DNA of 24,465 nucleotides, from positions 1 through 24,465 of the IMG/VR virus record IMGVR_UViG_3300013088_000196. One strand, given 5' to 3'. The notes under the pieces were generated by a model. It worked only from the letters and a program-made list of their open reading frames with translations, did no database searches and was not told where the DNA came from. Positions 1 through 7,499 of the stretch are shown piece by piece (position 1 is the first letter of the stretch; every line of letters starts with the position of its first letter). Made by a program: the position numbers and the translations under genes. The DNA comes from a virus.

Positions 1-1556
1 ATACTAGAGATAGCCGTGGAGAGTCCGGACGACATTTTCTGCACGCCCATGTTGACGAAGTCGAAGATCCCCTGCCAAATAGTCTTGTGCATACTTTGCA
101 GTGTCTGCAGGAGATTCGTCATGGAGGAAAGCGTATTTTGCTGATCCATAAGGTCCTGGTTGGCCATCTCGGCCTTGACCTGATAATACTCCTGCGCGGT
201 CTGTATCCCCTGCTGCATGACGTAGATTCTCTGTTGCTCGGCTTCCGCTGCGAATTGCTCCAGTTCGATAGATTGCTTCAGCAAGTCGAGTTCCTGCTGC
301 TTGATATCGAGGCCGTCGGCATGCAGTCCCTTGATGGCCTCATAATATTGCTGAGCGTTGATCTTCCCAGAAAGGTATGCCTCGTTGATTTCTTTTAGCG
401 CCTGGGCGTGCTTCTCGACTAAGGCGACGGTTGCGTCCAGAACGGTGGTTTCTGGGGCGGCAGCTCCCGGGGAAGTTTCCCCTGCGGCCGGCTGCGAGCC
501 AATTTCAAGCGGCGGGCCGTATGGCCGATTCTCAAGGAATTTAAGAAATCCTCCCCAGAGGCCTTTTGCGTTCGCGATTATCAGGGTCAGCGCTCCGATG
601 GCCCCCGCTATGATCAGGATCGTGCCTAATACTGGAGCCAGGGCGACGTCCATGGCATAGAACATCGTTATCAACGGCGGCAGCGCTATCAATAACGGTC
701 CTATCGCCAGCATAAGCGCTCCGAATACCAAGGCCAGGGTAGACAGGTTTTTAATTAAGACGGGATGCGCCTCCGAAAATTTCCTGAAGGTTACCGCGGC
801 GTCCGTCAGGAACCGCACCATCTTCTCCAGGGCAGGTATTATAACCAAAGAAATATTAAGCCACAATCCACCTAGGGCAGCCTGAAGGCTCTTCGTTCCG
901 TCGCTGAACGCATCTATGGCTTTGGCGTTCTCTGTGGTCAAGACGATGCCTAGCCGGTGGGCTTCCTGCGATAGTCTGGTGATTCCTTCGGAGCCAAGGT
1001 TAAGCACCGGGATCAGCGCCTGGCCACCGCGCCCGAAGATCTGCATGGCCAAGGCGGTCTTCGCGCTTCCGTCCTGCAATCCCTTGAACCTGTCGGCTAT
1101 CTTCAGGAATACCTCTTCAGCCGCCAATGCGTTCCCAGTGACTTCATCCTTCAGGGTGATGCCCAGCGCGCGGAAGGCTTCGTTCGCCTTGACGTTTCCG
1201 GTTATCGCCTCATACATATTGCGGTTCAAGAATTTGAATCCCTGGGCCACAGCCTCGAAGGAACTCTCAGTCTGCTCGGCTATATATTTAAGCTCGCTTA
1301 ACTTCTCGACGGCGATTCCGGTCTGCTGGCTGACGATGTAAAGCTGATCCGCGTAGTCGACGCTGGACTTTACCATCAGCGCAAACGCCCCGGTAACAAC
1401 CGTGCCGATGGCCGTCATGGTGATGCCGATCTTATTAGTAAGCTCAGTTATCTTTCCGGACGTGGCCTTGACCTTATCCTCGGCGGCCTTGAGTCCGGCA
1501 TTAAGATTGGTCAAGTCCGTGGTTATCTTTACTATCAGCTCGCCTAAATCGCCCAT
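1..1556 (-). CDS. Tape measure protein, C-terminus beyond window
   Basis: An open frame of 518 codons that runs off the left edge, so the protein is longer. It sets tail length and helps DNA entry. It begins MGDLGELIVKITTDLTNLNA, a phage tape-measure opening, followed by long helices (TDLTNLNAGLKAAEDKVKAT, SVDYADQLYIVSQQTGIAVE). Hydrophobic helices at about residues 260-335 (IKNLSTLALVFGALMLAIGP, GTILIIAGAIGALTLII) are the membrane-active segment of such proteins, followed by an Ala/Pro-rich linker and Gln-rich coiled coil from about 370. GGAGG lies seven bases before the ATG, which overlaps the chaperone stop. This is the last gene visible; downstream tail-tip genes should lie beyond base 1. 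Confidence 0.92.
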   Translation of the reverse strand, partial: MGDLGELIVKITTDLTNLNAGLKAAEDKVKATSGKITELTNKIGITMTAIGTVVTGAFALMVKSSVDYADQLYIVSQQTGIAVEKLSELKYIAEQTESSFEAVAQGFKFLNRNMYEAITGNVKANEAFRALGITLKDEVTGNALAAEEVFLKIADRFKGLQDGSAKTALAMQIFGRGGQALIPVLNLGSEGITRLSQEAHRLGIVLTTENAKAIDAFSDGTKSLQAALGGLWLNISLVIIPALEKMVRFLTDAAVTFRKFSEAHPVLIKNLSTLALVFGALMLAIGPLLIALPPLITMFYAMDVALAPVLGTILIIAGAIGALTLIIANAKGLWGGFLKFLENRPYGPPLEIGSQPAAGETSPGAAAPETTVLDATVALVEKHAQALKEINEAYLSGKINAQQYYEAIKGLHADGLDIKQQELDLLKQSIELEQFAAEAEQQRIYVMQQGIQTAQEYYQVKAEMANQDLMDQQNTLSSMTNLLQTLQSMHKTIWQGIFDFVNMGVQKMSSGLSTAISS

Positions 1557-1900
1557 TATTTATCCTCCACCGGCAAACCCTTGGCTTTCATCTCATCGAT
1601 GTTCTTCATGACGTCAATAGGTTTCATATCAAACTTGTCCAGAAACCTCTTGAAGTCGGTGTTCTTCATGCTTCCAAAAGCCGTTGCCGTTGCGTATAGC
1701 GTCGAAATTGCATCGAGTTGCGCGTCCCGTAATTTCTGCTTCTGGATGATCTCATAATATGTCCTGATCTGCTCTATCGTGAAATTGTCCGCGATGAAGT
1801 TATGATCCCACCCGCACTCTCTGGCCAAAAAACAGATCGCTTCGGTTAGGAAGTCCTCTGAAGCTTCAGTGTCTTTGCCAGCCCTTTGACCTGAGAGAAC
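1556..1900 (-). CDS. Tail assembly chaperone, frameshift extension (gpGT T part)
   Basis: This is the -1 frame continuation after the slippery site, adding 114 residues to the first 116 of the chaperone for a 230-residue fusion starting at 2247. The extension reads through EASEDFLTEAICFLARECGW, DNFTIEQIRTYYEII and KNTDFKRFLDKFDMKP, a helical domain like the T part of phage chaperones that contacts the tape measure. The frame is open across the junction, including 24 codons before the only in-frame TTG (1828), and those codons look protein-like, so it is not an independent gene. The stop overlaps the tape measure ATG by one base (TAATG). Confidence 0.85.
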   Translation of the reverse strand, partial: VLSGQRAGKDTEASEDFLTEAICFLARECGWDHNFIADNFTIEQIRTYYEIIQKQKLRDAQLDAISTLYATATAFGSMKNTDFKRFLDKFDMKPIDVMKNIDEMKAKGLPVEDK

Positions 1901-2247
1901 AAAAAAGGGAGATCGTTTACCTCCGAAATCGCCTGGATGATCTCGAATTCATTGCGGAGTGTTACGTCGTGGCTCAAGAGCCATTCCCTGTCCTTGCCCA
2001 AGACGATCTCGTAAACGTCTATTAGCCGGTCTCCCGCGACCGCGATGATATCAAAAATAACCTTTGCCTTTATTTCAGGATTCACTAAATCCTGAACTTT
2101 GACGGTCGGATTCACCTTGTTGTATTCGAGCAGCGTTTCGGCGAGGATTCTTAGGACCTTAATCCTGTTCGTCAGCACGAATGGCTTCACCGCAAACTCT
2201 TCGCCGCCGACCGTTATCTTCTTACCTTCCGGAAAAAAAGTGGACAT
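1846..2247 (-). CDS. Tail assembly chaperone, short form (gpG-like)
   Basis: A 133-residue chaperone thought to coat the tape measure protein before the tube assembles. Sequence is mostly helical after an N-terminal beta hairpin (FFPEGKKITVGGEEFAVKPF). GGAGG lies seven bases before the ATG. Placement between tube and tape measure genes is diagnostic in siphophages. A slippery heptamer near its 3' end (1906-1900) lets a fraction of ribosomes move into the -1 frame and make a longer product; the short form is produced by ribosomes that do not slip. The last 17 residues are specific to the short form. Confidence 0.82.
   Translation of the reverse strand: MSTFFPEGKKITVGGEEFAVKPFVLTNRIKVLRILAETLLEYNKVNPTVKVQDLVNPEIKAKVIFDIIAVAGDRLIDVYEIVLGKDREWLLSHDVTLRNEFEIIQAISEVNDLPFLFSQVKGLAKTLKLQRTS
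1900..1906 (-). promoter_or_regulatory. Programmed -1 ribosomal frameshift site (T TTT TTG)
   Basis: In the frame of the short chaperone the codons are CCT TTT TTG, so T TTT TTG fits the X XXY YYZ rule for simultaneous slippage of two tRNAs by one base back. The -1 frame beyond it has no stop until 1556. A small palindrome CTGA-AGCT-TCAG (1858-1869) lies about 30 bases downstream; no strong pseudoknot was found by eye. Confidence 0.85.
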
Positions 2248-2268
2248 CTCTATGCCTCCTCTGTCTTA

Positions 2269-2820
2269 TCAGATTTTAGTCCTTATGATTTTGAATAGTT
2301 TTTTGTTCGCCGCCAGCGCCGCATTTCCGAAATCGCTGGTGCCTTCCAATGCCTGGAACTCAAACGGGAACTCATGCACGTCGTCTTCCTTGAAGGAAAT
2401 CGCGATCTTGCCTTGTCCCTGCGCGTTGAAGATATGCAGGTCGATGGTCGATCCGTCCGGTGCCCTATGTACAAACCTGAGTGCCCTGTTGGTCATGGAC
2501 ATATTGCCGCCAAATTCCAGGGTTTCATTCGCTCCCGTCAACCCCGTGGTGCCGGCCCCTAGGACGTATGCAATGTTGTCCAGATCCCATTCGATTCCGG
2601 TAACTTTGAGCTTAACCTGCTCTTTGGTGACGTATTGCGCTATCAGCGACTTTGGGCTGCCCGATTCCACCTGGAGGATAGTCCTCTCTACGGAGAATTC
2701 AGAGCTTCCCTTTACCTGTCCGACGTCCACCAACGGAGTCGCCCCCGGCACCCCCATATACAGGATCCCTGGTCCGAAGGAAAATCGCGTGGTGTCGTAT
2801 GTTGGTACGTTGTAAGCCAT
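2269..2820 (-). CDS. Major tail tube protein
   Basis: A 183-residue protein that most likely polymerises into the tail tube. It is beta-rich with the usual feel of siphovirus tube subunits: an opening GPGILYMGVPGATPLVDVGQ strand pair, SSEFSVERTILQVESGS, KLKVTGIEWDLDNIAYVLGA, and a final EDDVHEFPFEFQAL strand. Supporting context is strong: the terminator lies upstream and the frameshifting chaperone and tape measure lie downstream. GGAGGGGG stands about ten bases before the ATG. No sheath gene lies next to it, pointing to a non-contractile tail. Confidence 0.8.
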   Translation of the reverse strand: MAYNVPTYDTTRFSFGPGILYMGVPGATPLVDVGQVKGSSEFSVERTILQVESGSPKSLIAQYVTKEQVKLKVTGIEWDLDNIAYVLGAGTTGLTGANETLEFGGNMSMTNRALRFVHRAPDGSTIDLHIFNAQGQGKIAISFKEDDVHEFPFEFQALEGTSDFGNAALAANKKLFKIIRTKI

Positions 2821-2839
2821 ATTTTTTCACCCCCTCCTT

Positions 2840-3040
2840 TTAATGCGTTGGACCTCCAGGGGCCTCTTTATAGTTTTCGTCTGTAATCGTATTCCTCTTG
2901 CCGCAATGAGGGCAGGTTTCCGTTACCTTGCCGCCCTCGACCTCTATGTAGAGGTCCTTGCGCTTGATTCTCACTGTCCTTTTGTCCTCAACGAACCCGA
3001 GCAAACCTTTGCAGCCTATACACAACCATTTTTCTGTCAT
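2840..3040 (-). CDS. Com-like zinc-ribbon protein
   Basis: A 66-residue protein with two Cys pairs, Cys7/Cys10 (LCIGC) and Cys43/Cys46 (TCPHCGKRN), enclosing a basic beta hairpin. This is the pattern of small zinc ribbons of the Mu Com type, known in Mu to bind mRNA and switch on translation of a modification gene. No Mom-like gene lies in the window. The start overlaps the tail terminator stop (ATGA), so it is translated with tail genes. It may be a translational regulator or small tail factor; the metal-binding fold is more certain than the role. Confidence 0.75.
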   Translation of the reverse strand: MTEKWLCIGCKGLLGFVEDKRTVRIKRKDLYIEVEGGKVTETCPHCGKRNTITDENYKEAPGGPTH

Positions 3041-3450
3041 ATCGCCACCGCCCTGTATCTTGCCGGCAGATGATGTCCAGGAATGTCCTCGTCATACATC
3101 ATCGGTCCTACGCCCGTCTCTTCTATGATCATGACCTTGACCCCTATTGTCGTATCTGAAAGCGGCTGCCTGTGCAGCAATGCCCTCACCTGCGCGTAGC
3201 ATGTCATCACGTCGTCGGCGGTCCACTTATCCGATGTAAACCATAAGTCCACCTGCAGGGCCATGTCCACCATTGCTATCACGTCTTTTCGCGCCTGTCC
3301 GGGAAGCAAAAATAGTGATATCGCCGGGAACTTTGGATTGACTATCGAACTGATATGCGAGGTATAGACCCGGTCTTCTACGTATTCTTTGATAATGCTG
3401 TCTGCCTTGAGCACGTTCCTGATTTTTTCAAAAACTTTGGCTTCGACCAT
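3037..3450 (-). CDS. Tail terminator-like protein
   Basis: A 137-residue protein in the position and size range of tail terminator/tail completion proteins (DUF3168-like group) that cap the growing tail tube. Visible features are an N-terminal helix (KVFEKIRNVLKADSIIKEYV), beta strands ISLFLLPGQ and ALQVDLWFTSD, a helix DDVMTCYAQVRALLHRQP, and a C-terminal strand region. That mixed alpha-beta layout fits the family, but no single motif proves it. The start overlaps the previous stop by one base (TAATG), and its own stop overlaps the next gene as ATGA. Confidence 0.65.
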   Translation of the reverse strand: MVEAKVFEKIRNVLKADSIIKEYVEDRVYTSHISSIVNPKFPAISLFLLPGQARKDVIAMVDMALQVDLWFTSDKWTADDVMTCYAQVRALLHRQPLSDTTIGVKVMIIEETGVGPMMYDEDIPGHHLPARYRAVAI

Positions 3451-3947
3451 TATCCTACCCCCTTAAATGAAAATACGAAGTCCCTGAGATTGGAATGCAA
3501 TATTTCAGATACCTGTTCGCGTACATTCTCCAGACTCCCGGTCAGCACGTCCCGGGGAATCATCTTGCTCGTGCCATAAATCAAATATGGGGCATACGGC
3601 GCTATTGTCTCGTTGAGCCCCACGTATGCCGAGGCCTTGAGGATACTTCCCGTAATGCTTGCCTCGACTACGCCGCTCTCCTTAGACGAAAGGAGGTTGC
3701 CCCCCTGCGTGTGTATGAGCCAGTACGGATCATGTATCGGTTTGCCTCGGGATCCGTGTCTCGCGGCGTACGGATGATCCATAGCGCGCAATTCCTCCAT
3801 GGTGTGGTCGGAGACGCTGATGTTCTTTCTCACTTCCGAATCCAGGGTGACTCTAGCCTTATTCATAACCTTATTGACATGCTTAAGGAATCCTCCCCCG
3901 AAAGACTTTATATTTCCCGCAACTACGTCCGCGCCTTTTACCGGCAT
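3450..3947 (-). CDS. HK97 gp10-like neck/tail completion protein
   Basis: A 165-residue protein similar in pattern to HK97 gp10 family members, which help complete the tail and join it to the head. The diagnostic stretch is YAPYLIYGTSKMIPRDVLTG, the tyrosine-Gly-Thr-Ser loop before a C-terminal helix. The N-terminal helix (FLKHVNKVMNKARVTLDSEV) and the middle segment DPYWLIHTQGGNLLSSKESG also fit. The ATG at 3947 overlaps the preceding stop (TGATG) and has GGAGG four bases away; an alternative TTG three bases upstream is unlikely. It is followed by the tail terminator with a TAATG junction, the usual neighbour. Confidence 0.85.
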   Translation of the reverse strand: MPVKGADVVAGNIKSFGGGFLKHVNKVMNKARVTLDSEVRKNISVSDHTMEELRAMDHPYAARHGSRGKPIHDPYWLIHTQGGNLLSSKESGVVEASITGSILKASAYVGLNETIAPYAPYLIYGTSKMIPRDVLTGSLENVREQVSEILHSNLRDFVFSFKGVG

Positions 3948-6295
3948 CAAACCTCCATCTTCTGGTGACCGAAACTGTGCTCGTTCAGGTATTTCAACAG
4001 ATCTTGCGCCTCGACCTTGAACGGATGTTGTTCGGGCATACTCTCTAATGTCCTGGCAAGGAATTCCTTTGCGCTCTGTATGTTAAGTGCCGCCATCTGC
4101 GCGTTCGCGTGCCAGAATCTCGGGTTGAGCGCGAGGGTCTTAGTAAAGCATTCGATGGCCTGTGTATTCTTGCCCTCCTGCATCCAGTGCAGCGCCAGGT
4201 TAAAATACGGCCTCGGGTCCTTGCCCTCGGTAATCTCCAGCTGCCGTTCGTTAAGCTTAACGTAATAATCGAACTTTTCCTTGACTCTTTCCTTCTGCCT
4301 CAGGTATCCAAAGTGATGCAGGACGACAGGTGTCATCTCGACTCCGACCTTTCTTCTCATCCGCAACGCCCCGAGTGAATCCTCGATCGTCTCGTGCAGC
4401 AAACCTGTAAAGTAGAACTCCGGGATATTGCGGAAAAGCCTGGCCGCCTGCGTGGATGCGTAGACCGGCTTCTCCCCCATCCCGGTCTTCTTCATATAGT
4501 TTATGACATGAAATATTGCCGCATCGATGTCGTTCTCCGTCAGTCGGTGCAGTTTGCGCAGGTCCTCATAGTCAAACCTCTCGTCGGCGTCCATCATCAG
4601 CAGCCATCTCTGGGTGGCATGGAGTTTCGCGAAATTCCTGGACACGGAGAAATTATCACACCACGGCAGGTCGAGGATCTTCACGGGTGCCGGCGAATAC
4701 TTGGCGAATTCCTCCAGGATATCCTTGGTTTTGTCTTTCGACCCGGTGTCCACTATCACGAACTCATCTATCACCGGGGCGATATTCTCCAGGCACGTCA
4801 GGATACTGTCCTCCTCGTTCTTGACTATCATGATCAGGCTTATCCCATTGTCGGGAACATATTTTTCCAGGGCCACGTTTCTGTCAATGAGATGGGAATA
4901 GTCGTCGTTGCCGATATCGGCCCTGGTCTTAAAATGATCATTGGCCTGGTAGAACTCAAATTTTTTCTGCCTCTGCTCGTGCGTGTCGTATCCCAGATGC
5001 TTGACGCGGATATTGCACCACTTCAAATTTTCCTCCGCCATGAGCGGGGCCGATCCACAATGGTGTCCTTCGGGGTGATCCGACAGGATCGCCTGGCCCT
5101 TCATTAACCTGAAGAACCTGTAATTCGAAAACCGCCCAAAAGTCGAATCGGTCCTCCAGTATTCGTCATCTCCCCGCCTATCCCATATCGTGCGCCAGTT
5201 GCACCAGTAGGCGAAGATCTCCGGGTCCCGCGGTGACATCATCTTCTGTATGCGGGAAATAAATTTATCCTCATAAATCTCATCGTCATCAATCGAAATG
5301 CACCAGTCGGCGTTGCCCTCCGCATGGAGTTGCAGGGCTATCTCCAAAAGCCGGCCGCGCTCGTAATCCTCCTGGAATATGCCGTCGTAAAATTCGACAT
5401 GGACAATCTTGGGGAAAGCCTTCCTCAGTTCCGTCACCGCCACGTCGCGCTTATGCTGAGAATCCGAAAAAGGCGCCCGGCAGAAATGAATCACTATCGA
5501 ATCCGCGAATTTAGAGGTCTGCCGCAGCGAATCCTCCAGCCACCTTCCCCAATTGGTCCGATAGACGGCCACGAGTTTCTTGGGGCGCGGATCGCACCAT
5601 TTATCGAAATATATTCCTCTGTTCTTGTTGCCGTTTTCTATATACTGCTCCTCGGTTTGTGTAGTACGCAAAGTTCCCTGCCCGGCATGATAGATATAGG
5701 TATCGTAGGCTATGGCCATCTTGTATCCCGCCAACTGCATGCGCAGGCACAGGTCATTATCCTCGTAGGCGTTGACGAATCTTTCGTCGAATCCCCCTAT
5801 CTCATCAAGTGTGCTCTTCTTTATGAGCATGCACCATCCGAAAAGCTTTCCGGCATGCGTCCACCTTCCGCGGTTTGCCTGATACCATGCTTCCGGATCC
5901 TGTAAACCCACCATCTGGCGTCCGTTGGAGCAATTCGATACCGGGCCGATCATGGCCAGGTTCTTCAGGGGGATGTTATAAAGATGGGCGCAGAGCCTAT
6001 CCAGCCAATCCTTATTCACCACGACGTCATTATTCAAGAGGCAAACGATCTCTCCCTCCACCAGTTTAATTCCCAAATTATTGGCCTGCGCGAAGGTCTT
6101 ATTTTCGGCAATGCTGATCACCTTGACGTTCTGATGGCTTTTTTTGAGCTCGCTCAGGTATCCGTCCGTCCCATCTGTGCTACCGTTGTCTATAATGATC
6201 AATTCAAAATCCTTGGTATGGGCCAATATGCTCTGGATGCATTTCGCCGTAAGATGTACCTGGTTGTAACATGCCATGACTATTGAGTATTTCAT
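3947..6295 (-). CDS. Three-domain GT2-like glycosyltransferase with TPR-like tail
   Basis: A 782-residue cytoplasmic enzyme. Domain 1 (1-235) is a GT2 glycosyltransferase of rhamnosyltransferase type: YSIVMACYNQ, IIIDNGSTDGT, LLNNDVVV (metal-binding DXD equivalent, 87-94) and NAYEDNDLCLR. Domain 2 (about 241-470) is a second GT-A-like unit with RTNWGRWLEDSL and ISIDDDEIYED (334-343). Domain 3 (about 483-670) is SunS/WaaE-like: ISLIMIVKNEEDSI, FVIVDTGSKDKT and LMMDADERFDYE (566-577). The last 90 residues look like a TPR pair (FNLALHWMQEGKNTQAIECF, TLALNP). ATG 6295 with AAGGAG is preferred to GTG 6328, though the latter gives a GTGA overlap. The stop overlaps the next start (TGATG). Three domains could build a trisaccharide in one enzyme (inference). 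Confidence 0.9.
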   Translation of the reverse strand: MKYSIVMACYNQVHLTAKCIQSILAHTKDFELIIIDNGSTDGTDGYLSELKKSHQNVKVISIAENKTFAQANNLGIKLVEGEIVCLLNNDVVVNKDWLDRLCAHLYNIPLKNLAMIGPVSNCSNGRQMVGLQDPEAWYQANRGRWTHAGKLFGWCMLIKKSTLDEIGGFDERFVNAYEDNDLCLRMQLAGYKMAIAYDTYIYHAGQGTLRTTQTEEQYIENGNKNRGIYFDKWCDPRPKKLVAVYRTNWGRWLEDSLRQTSKFADSIVIHFCRAPFSDSQHKRDVAVTELRKAFPKIVHVEFYDGIFQEDYERGRLLEIALQLHAEGNADWCISIDDDEIYEDKFISRIQKMMSPRDPEIFAYWCNWRTIWDRRGDDEYWRTDSTFGRFSNYRFFRLMKGQAILSDHPEGHHCGSAPLMAEENLKWCNIRVKHLGYDTHEQRQKKFEFYQANDHFKTRADIGNDDYSHLIDRNVALEKYVPDNGISLIMIVKNEEDSILTCLENIAPVIDEFVIVDTGSKDKTKDILEEFAKYSPAPVKILDLPWCDNFSVSRNFAKLHATQRWLLMMDADERFDYEDLRKLHRLTENDIDAAIFHVINYMKKTGMGEKPVYASTQAARLFRNIPEFYFTGLLHETIEDSLGALRMRRKVGVEMTPVVLHHFGYLRQKERVKEKFDYYVKLNERQLEITEGKDPRPYFNLALHWMQEGKNTQAIECFTKTLALNPRFWHANAQMAALNIQSAKEFLARTLESMPEQHPFKVEAQDLLKYLNEHSFGHQKMEV

Positions 6296-6299
6296 GTTT

Positions 6300-6323
6300 C
6301 TCCTTTTCTGCGCCTCTATGGGC
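6300..6323 (-). repeat. Repeated leader sequence, copy 2 (before three-domain GT gene)
   Basis: A 24-base stretch carrying the AAGGAG ribosome binding site for the ATG at 6295. It matches 8533-8555 except for two substitutions and one extra base. Because the shared part extends beyond a ribosome site and encodes the same peptide (PxEAQK) in the same frame, common ancestry of the two gene junctions is more likely than chance. Confidence 0.6.
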
Positions 6324-6324
6324 G

Positions 6325-6927
6325 TCACGTTTTTACCACTTCGGCTTCATAATGATCTGTTGCCCCCGCAAAATCCATGCATGCCTCTACGAAACTCACG
6401 TATCCGTGCGTCAATCCGGCTATGCCCGACACCGCATATATCAGGTCGTTGACCTGGATATCCGGGTAGTCCGGCCCGGCCATGAATTTGTGCCGTGCCA
6501 CATCCAGTTGCCCCGCCGCCATCATCTTCACCACGTTGCTCATCTTCACCGGATAGAACCGCACCGGCACGTTGCTGTAAATGACTTTCTCCTGATTTAT
6601 AGGCTGCCCTGTTTTGGTAACCGCGCGGACTTCTATAAACCCGTTAGATATCCCGGCCACCGTAATCGTTGATATGCTCGTGAAGTCTTTTTCCCCTACG
6701 GTTACGCCGTCCGCCCCGAAGTTAAAAGTCTCGTCCGTAGAGCCAGCCAAGACTACCGTCCCGGTCAGCACCGTGGCCCCGACTACCTCAACCAGGATCC
6801 TGCAGCTCTTGGACGGCTGCCTGTCTACGGCTACCGCCGCTATCGTCGCCGTCTTCTCCACCAGGTTGGCGGTGAATCGTTTCAGGTTCGCCCTGCCGTT
6901 AAGGATAGTTAATAATTCATCTGTCAT
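6325..6927 (-). CDS. Uncharacterised phage protein, beta-rich
   Basis: A 200-residue protein of unknown function. It starts with MTDELLTILNGRANLKRF, followed by beta-rich stretches (RILVEVVGATVLTGTVVLAG, SISTITVAGISNGFIEVRAV) suggesting an immunoglobulin-like or sandwich fold, and a helical C-terminal third containing PDYPDIQVNDLIYAVSGI. There is no signal peptide, membrane segment or catalytic motif. AAGGGG lies six bases before the ATG. Location between a sugar insert and neck genes suggests a virion component, perhaps a neck or decoration protein, but this is only context. The end overlaps a possible GTG (GTGA) upstream of the glycosyltransferase gene. Confidence 0.65.
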   Translation of the reverse strand: MTDELLTILNGRANLKRFTANLVEKTATIAAVAVDRQPSKSCRILVEVVGATVLTGTVVLAGSTDETFNFGADGVTVGEKDFTSISTITVAGISNGFIEVRAVTKTGQPINQEKVIYSNVPVRFYPVKMSNVVKMMAAGQLDVARHKFMAGPDYPDIQVNDLIYAVSGIAGLTHGYVSFVEACMDFAGATDHYEAEVVKT

Positions 6928-6945
6928 AAATTCCCCTTTACATTT

Positions 6946-7060
6946 AGGCCAAAAGGTGCTATATTATATCTGCTTATCGGGAACGGAATTTTTATGCTTA
7001 ACTCGGGCCGTCGTAGGTGCAGAAGCTTTACCGTTTCTGATAAGCCACCGAAAGCGGCCT
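6946..7060 (+). ncRNA. Predicted structured RNA upstream of the HNH gene
   Basis: On the plus strand 6972-6986 and 7031-7045 form a 15-base-pair uninterrupted stem around a 44-base loop. Two of the pairs are G-U, so the helix is complete only in plus-strand RNA; the minus strand would carry two C-A mismatches. Nested outside are GGUG (6955-6958) with CACC (7046-7049) and AGGCC (6946-6950) with GGCCU (7056-7060). Inside the loop GCUU (6996-6999) can pair with AAGC (7023-7026). It ends 20 bases before the HNH start. It could be a leader controlling the endonuclease or a remnant of a mobile intron; I could not find group I core elements. Confidence 0.5.
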
Positions 7061-7079
7061 CTTTAATTGAGAAGATAAT

Positions 7080-7499
7080 ATGCCGAGAGCACAAATAGGA
7101 AAAAATAACCCAATGTTTGGAAAGCACCATTCTGCGGAAACTAAAAATAAAATAAGTCTTAAAGCTAAAGGCAAAAAACTTTCTGAAGAACATAAAAGAA
7201 AAATTGGTCGCAAAGGTTCTAAAAATCCTCATTGGAGAGGCGGCATAATTAAACGTCTGGGCTATATTTTCATTTATCAACCTAATCATCCTTTTTGCAA
7301 TAATCATGGTTATGTTCGTAGAAGCCGCCTGGTAATGGAAAAAATTCTCGGACGTTATCTCAAACCTGAAGAGGTAGTGCACCACATCAATGGTGTTAAG
7401 GATGATGATAGACCGGAAAATTTGCAATTGTTTGAGAATAATAAGGCACATATCCAGTTCCATAAATTTCCTAAAGATAATCTTGGTCAATTTATTTAG
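7080..7499 (+). CDS. Free-standing HNH homing endonuclease with NUMOD3 motifs
   Basis: A 139-residue protein, the only convincing gene on the plus strand. The N-terminus carries a NUMOD3 DNA-binding motif (GKNNPMFGKHHSAETKNKIS, 7-26) and a degenerate second copy (GKKLSEEHKRKIGRKGSKNP). The HNH nuclease core is EEVVHHINGVKDDDRPENLQ (98-117) with His101, His102 and Asn114, then HIQFH (124-128). The DNA is clearly richer in A and T than its surroundings (many AAA lysine codons), a sign of separate acquisition. It lies between two minus-strand genes and interrupts neither, so it appears to occupy an intergenic site. The ribosome site is weak (GAGAAG, five bases before ATG). A structured RNA lies directly upstream. 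Confidence 0.9.
   Translation: MPRAQIGKNNPMFGKHHSAETKNKISLKAKGKKLSEEHKRKIGRKGSKNPHWRGGIIKRLGYIFIYQPNHPFCNNHGYVRRSRLVMEKILGRYLKPEEVVHHINGVKDDDRPENLQLFENNKAHIQFHKFPKDNLGQFI

Noticed and set aside
1556-1828. A separate 90-residue gene starting at TTG 1828
   Set aside because: The same frame is open and protein-like upstream as far as a slippery heptamer at 1900-1906, and the size and position fit the frameshift part of a tail assembly chaperone.
2099-2815. A 238-codon plus-strand open frame opposite the tube and chaperone genes
   Set aside because: It lies entirely antisense to two well-supported tail genes, has no family resemblance and no ribosome site.
4394-5107. A 237-codon plus-strand open frame opposite the glycosyltransferase gene
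   Set aside because: It is the shadow of a gene with clear GT2 motifs; several overlapping plus-strand frames here share the same cause.
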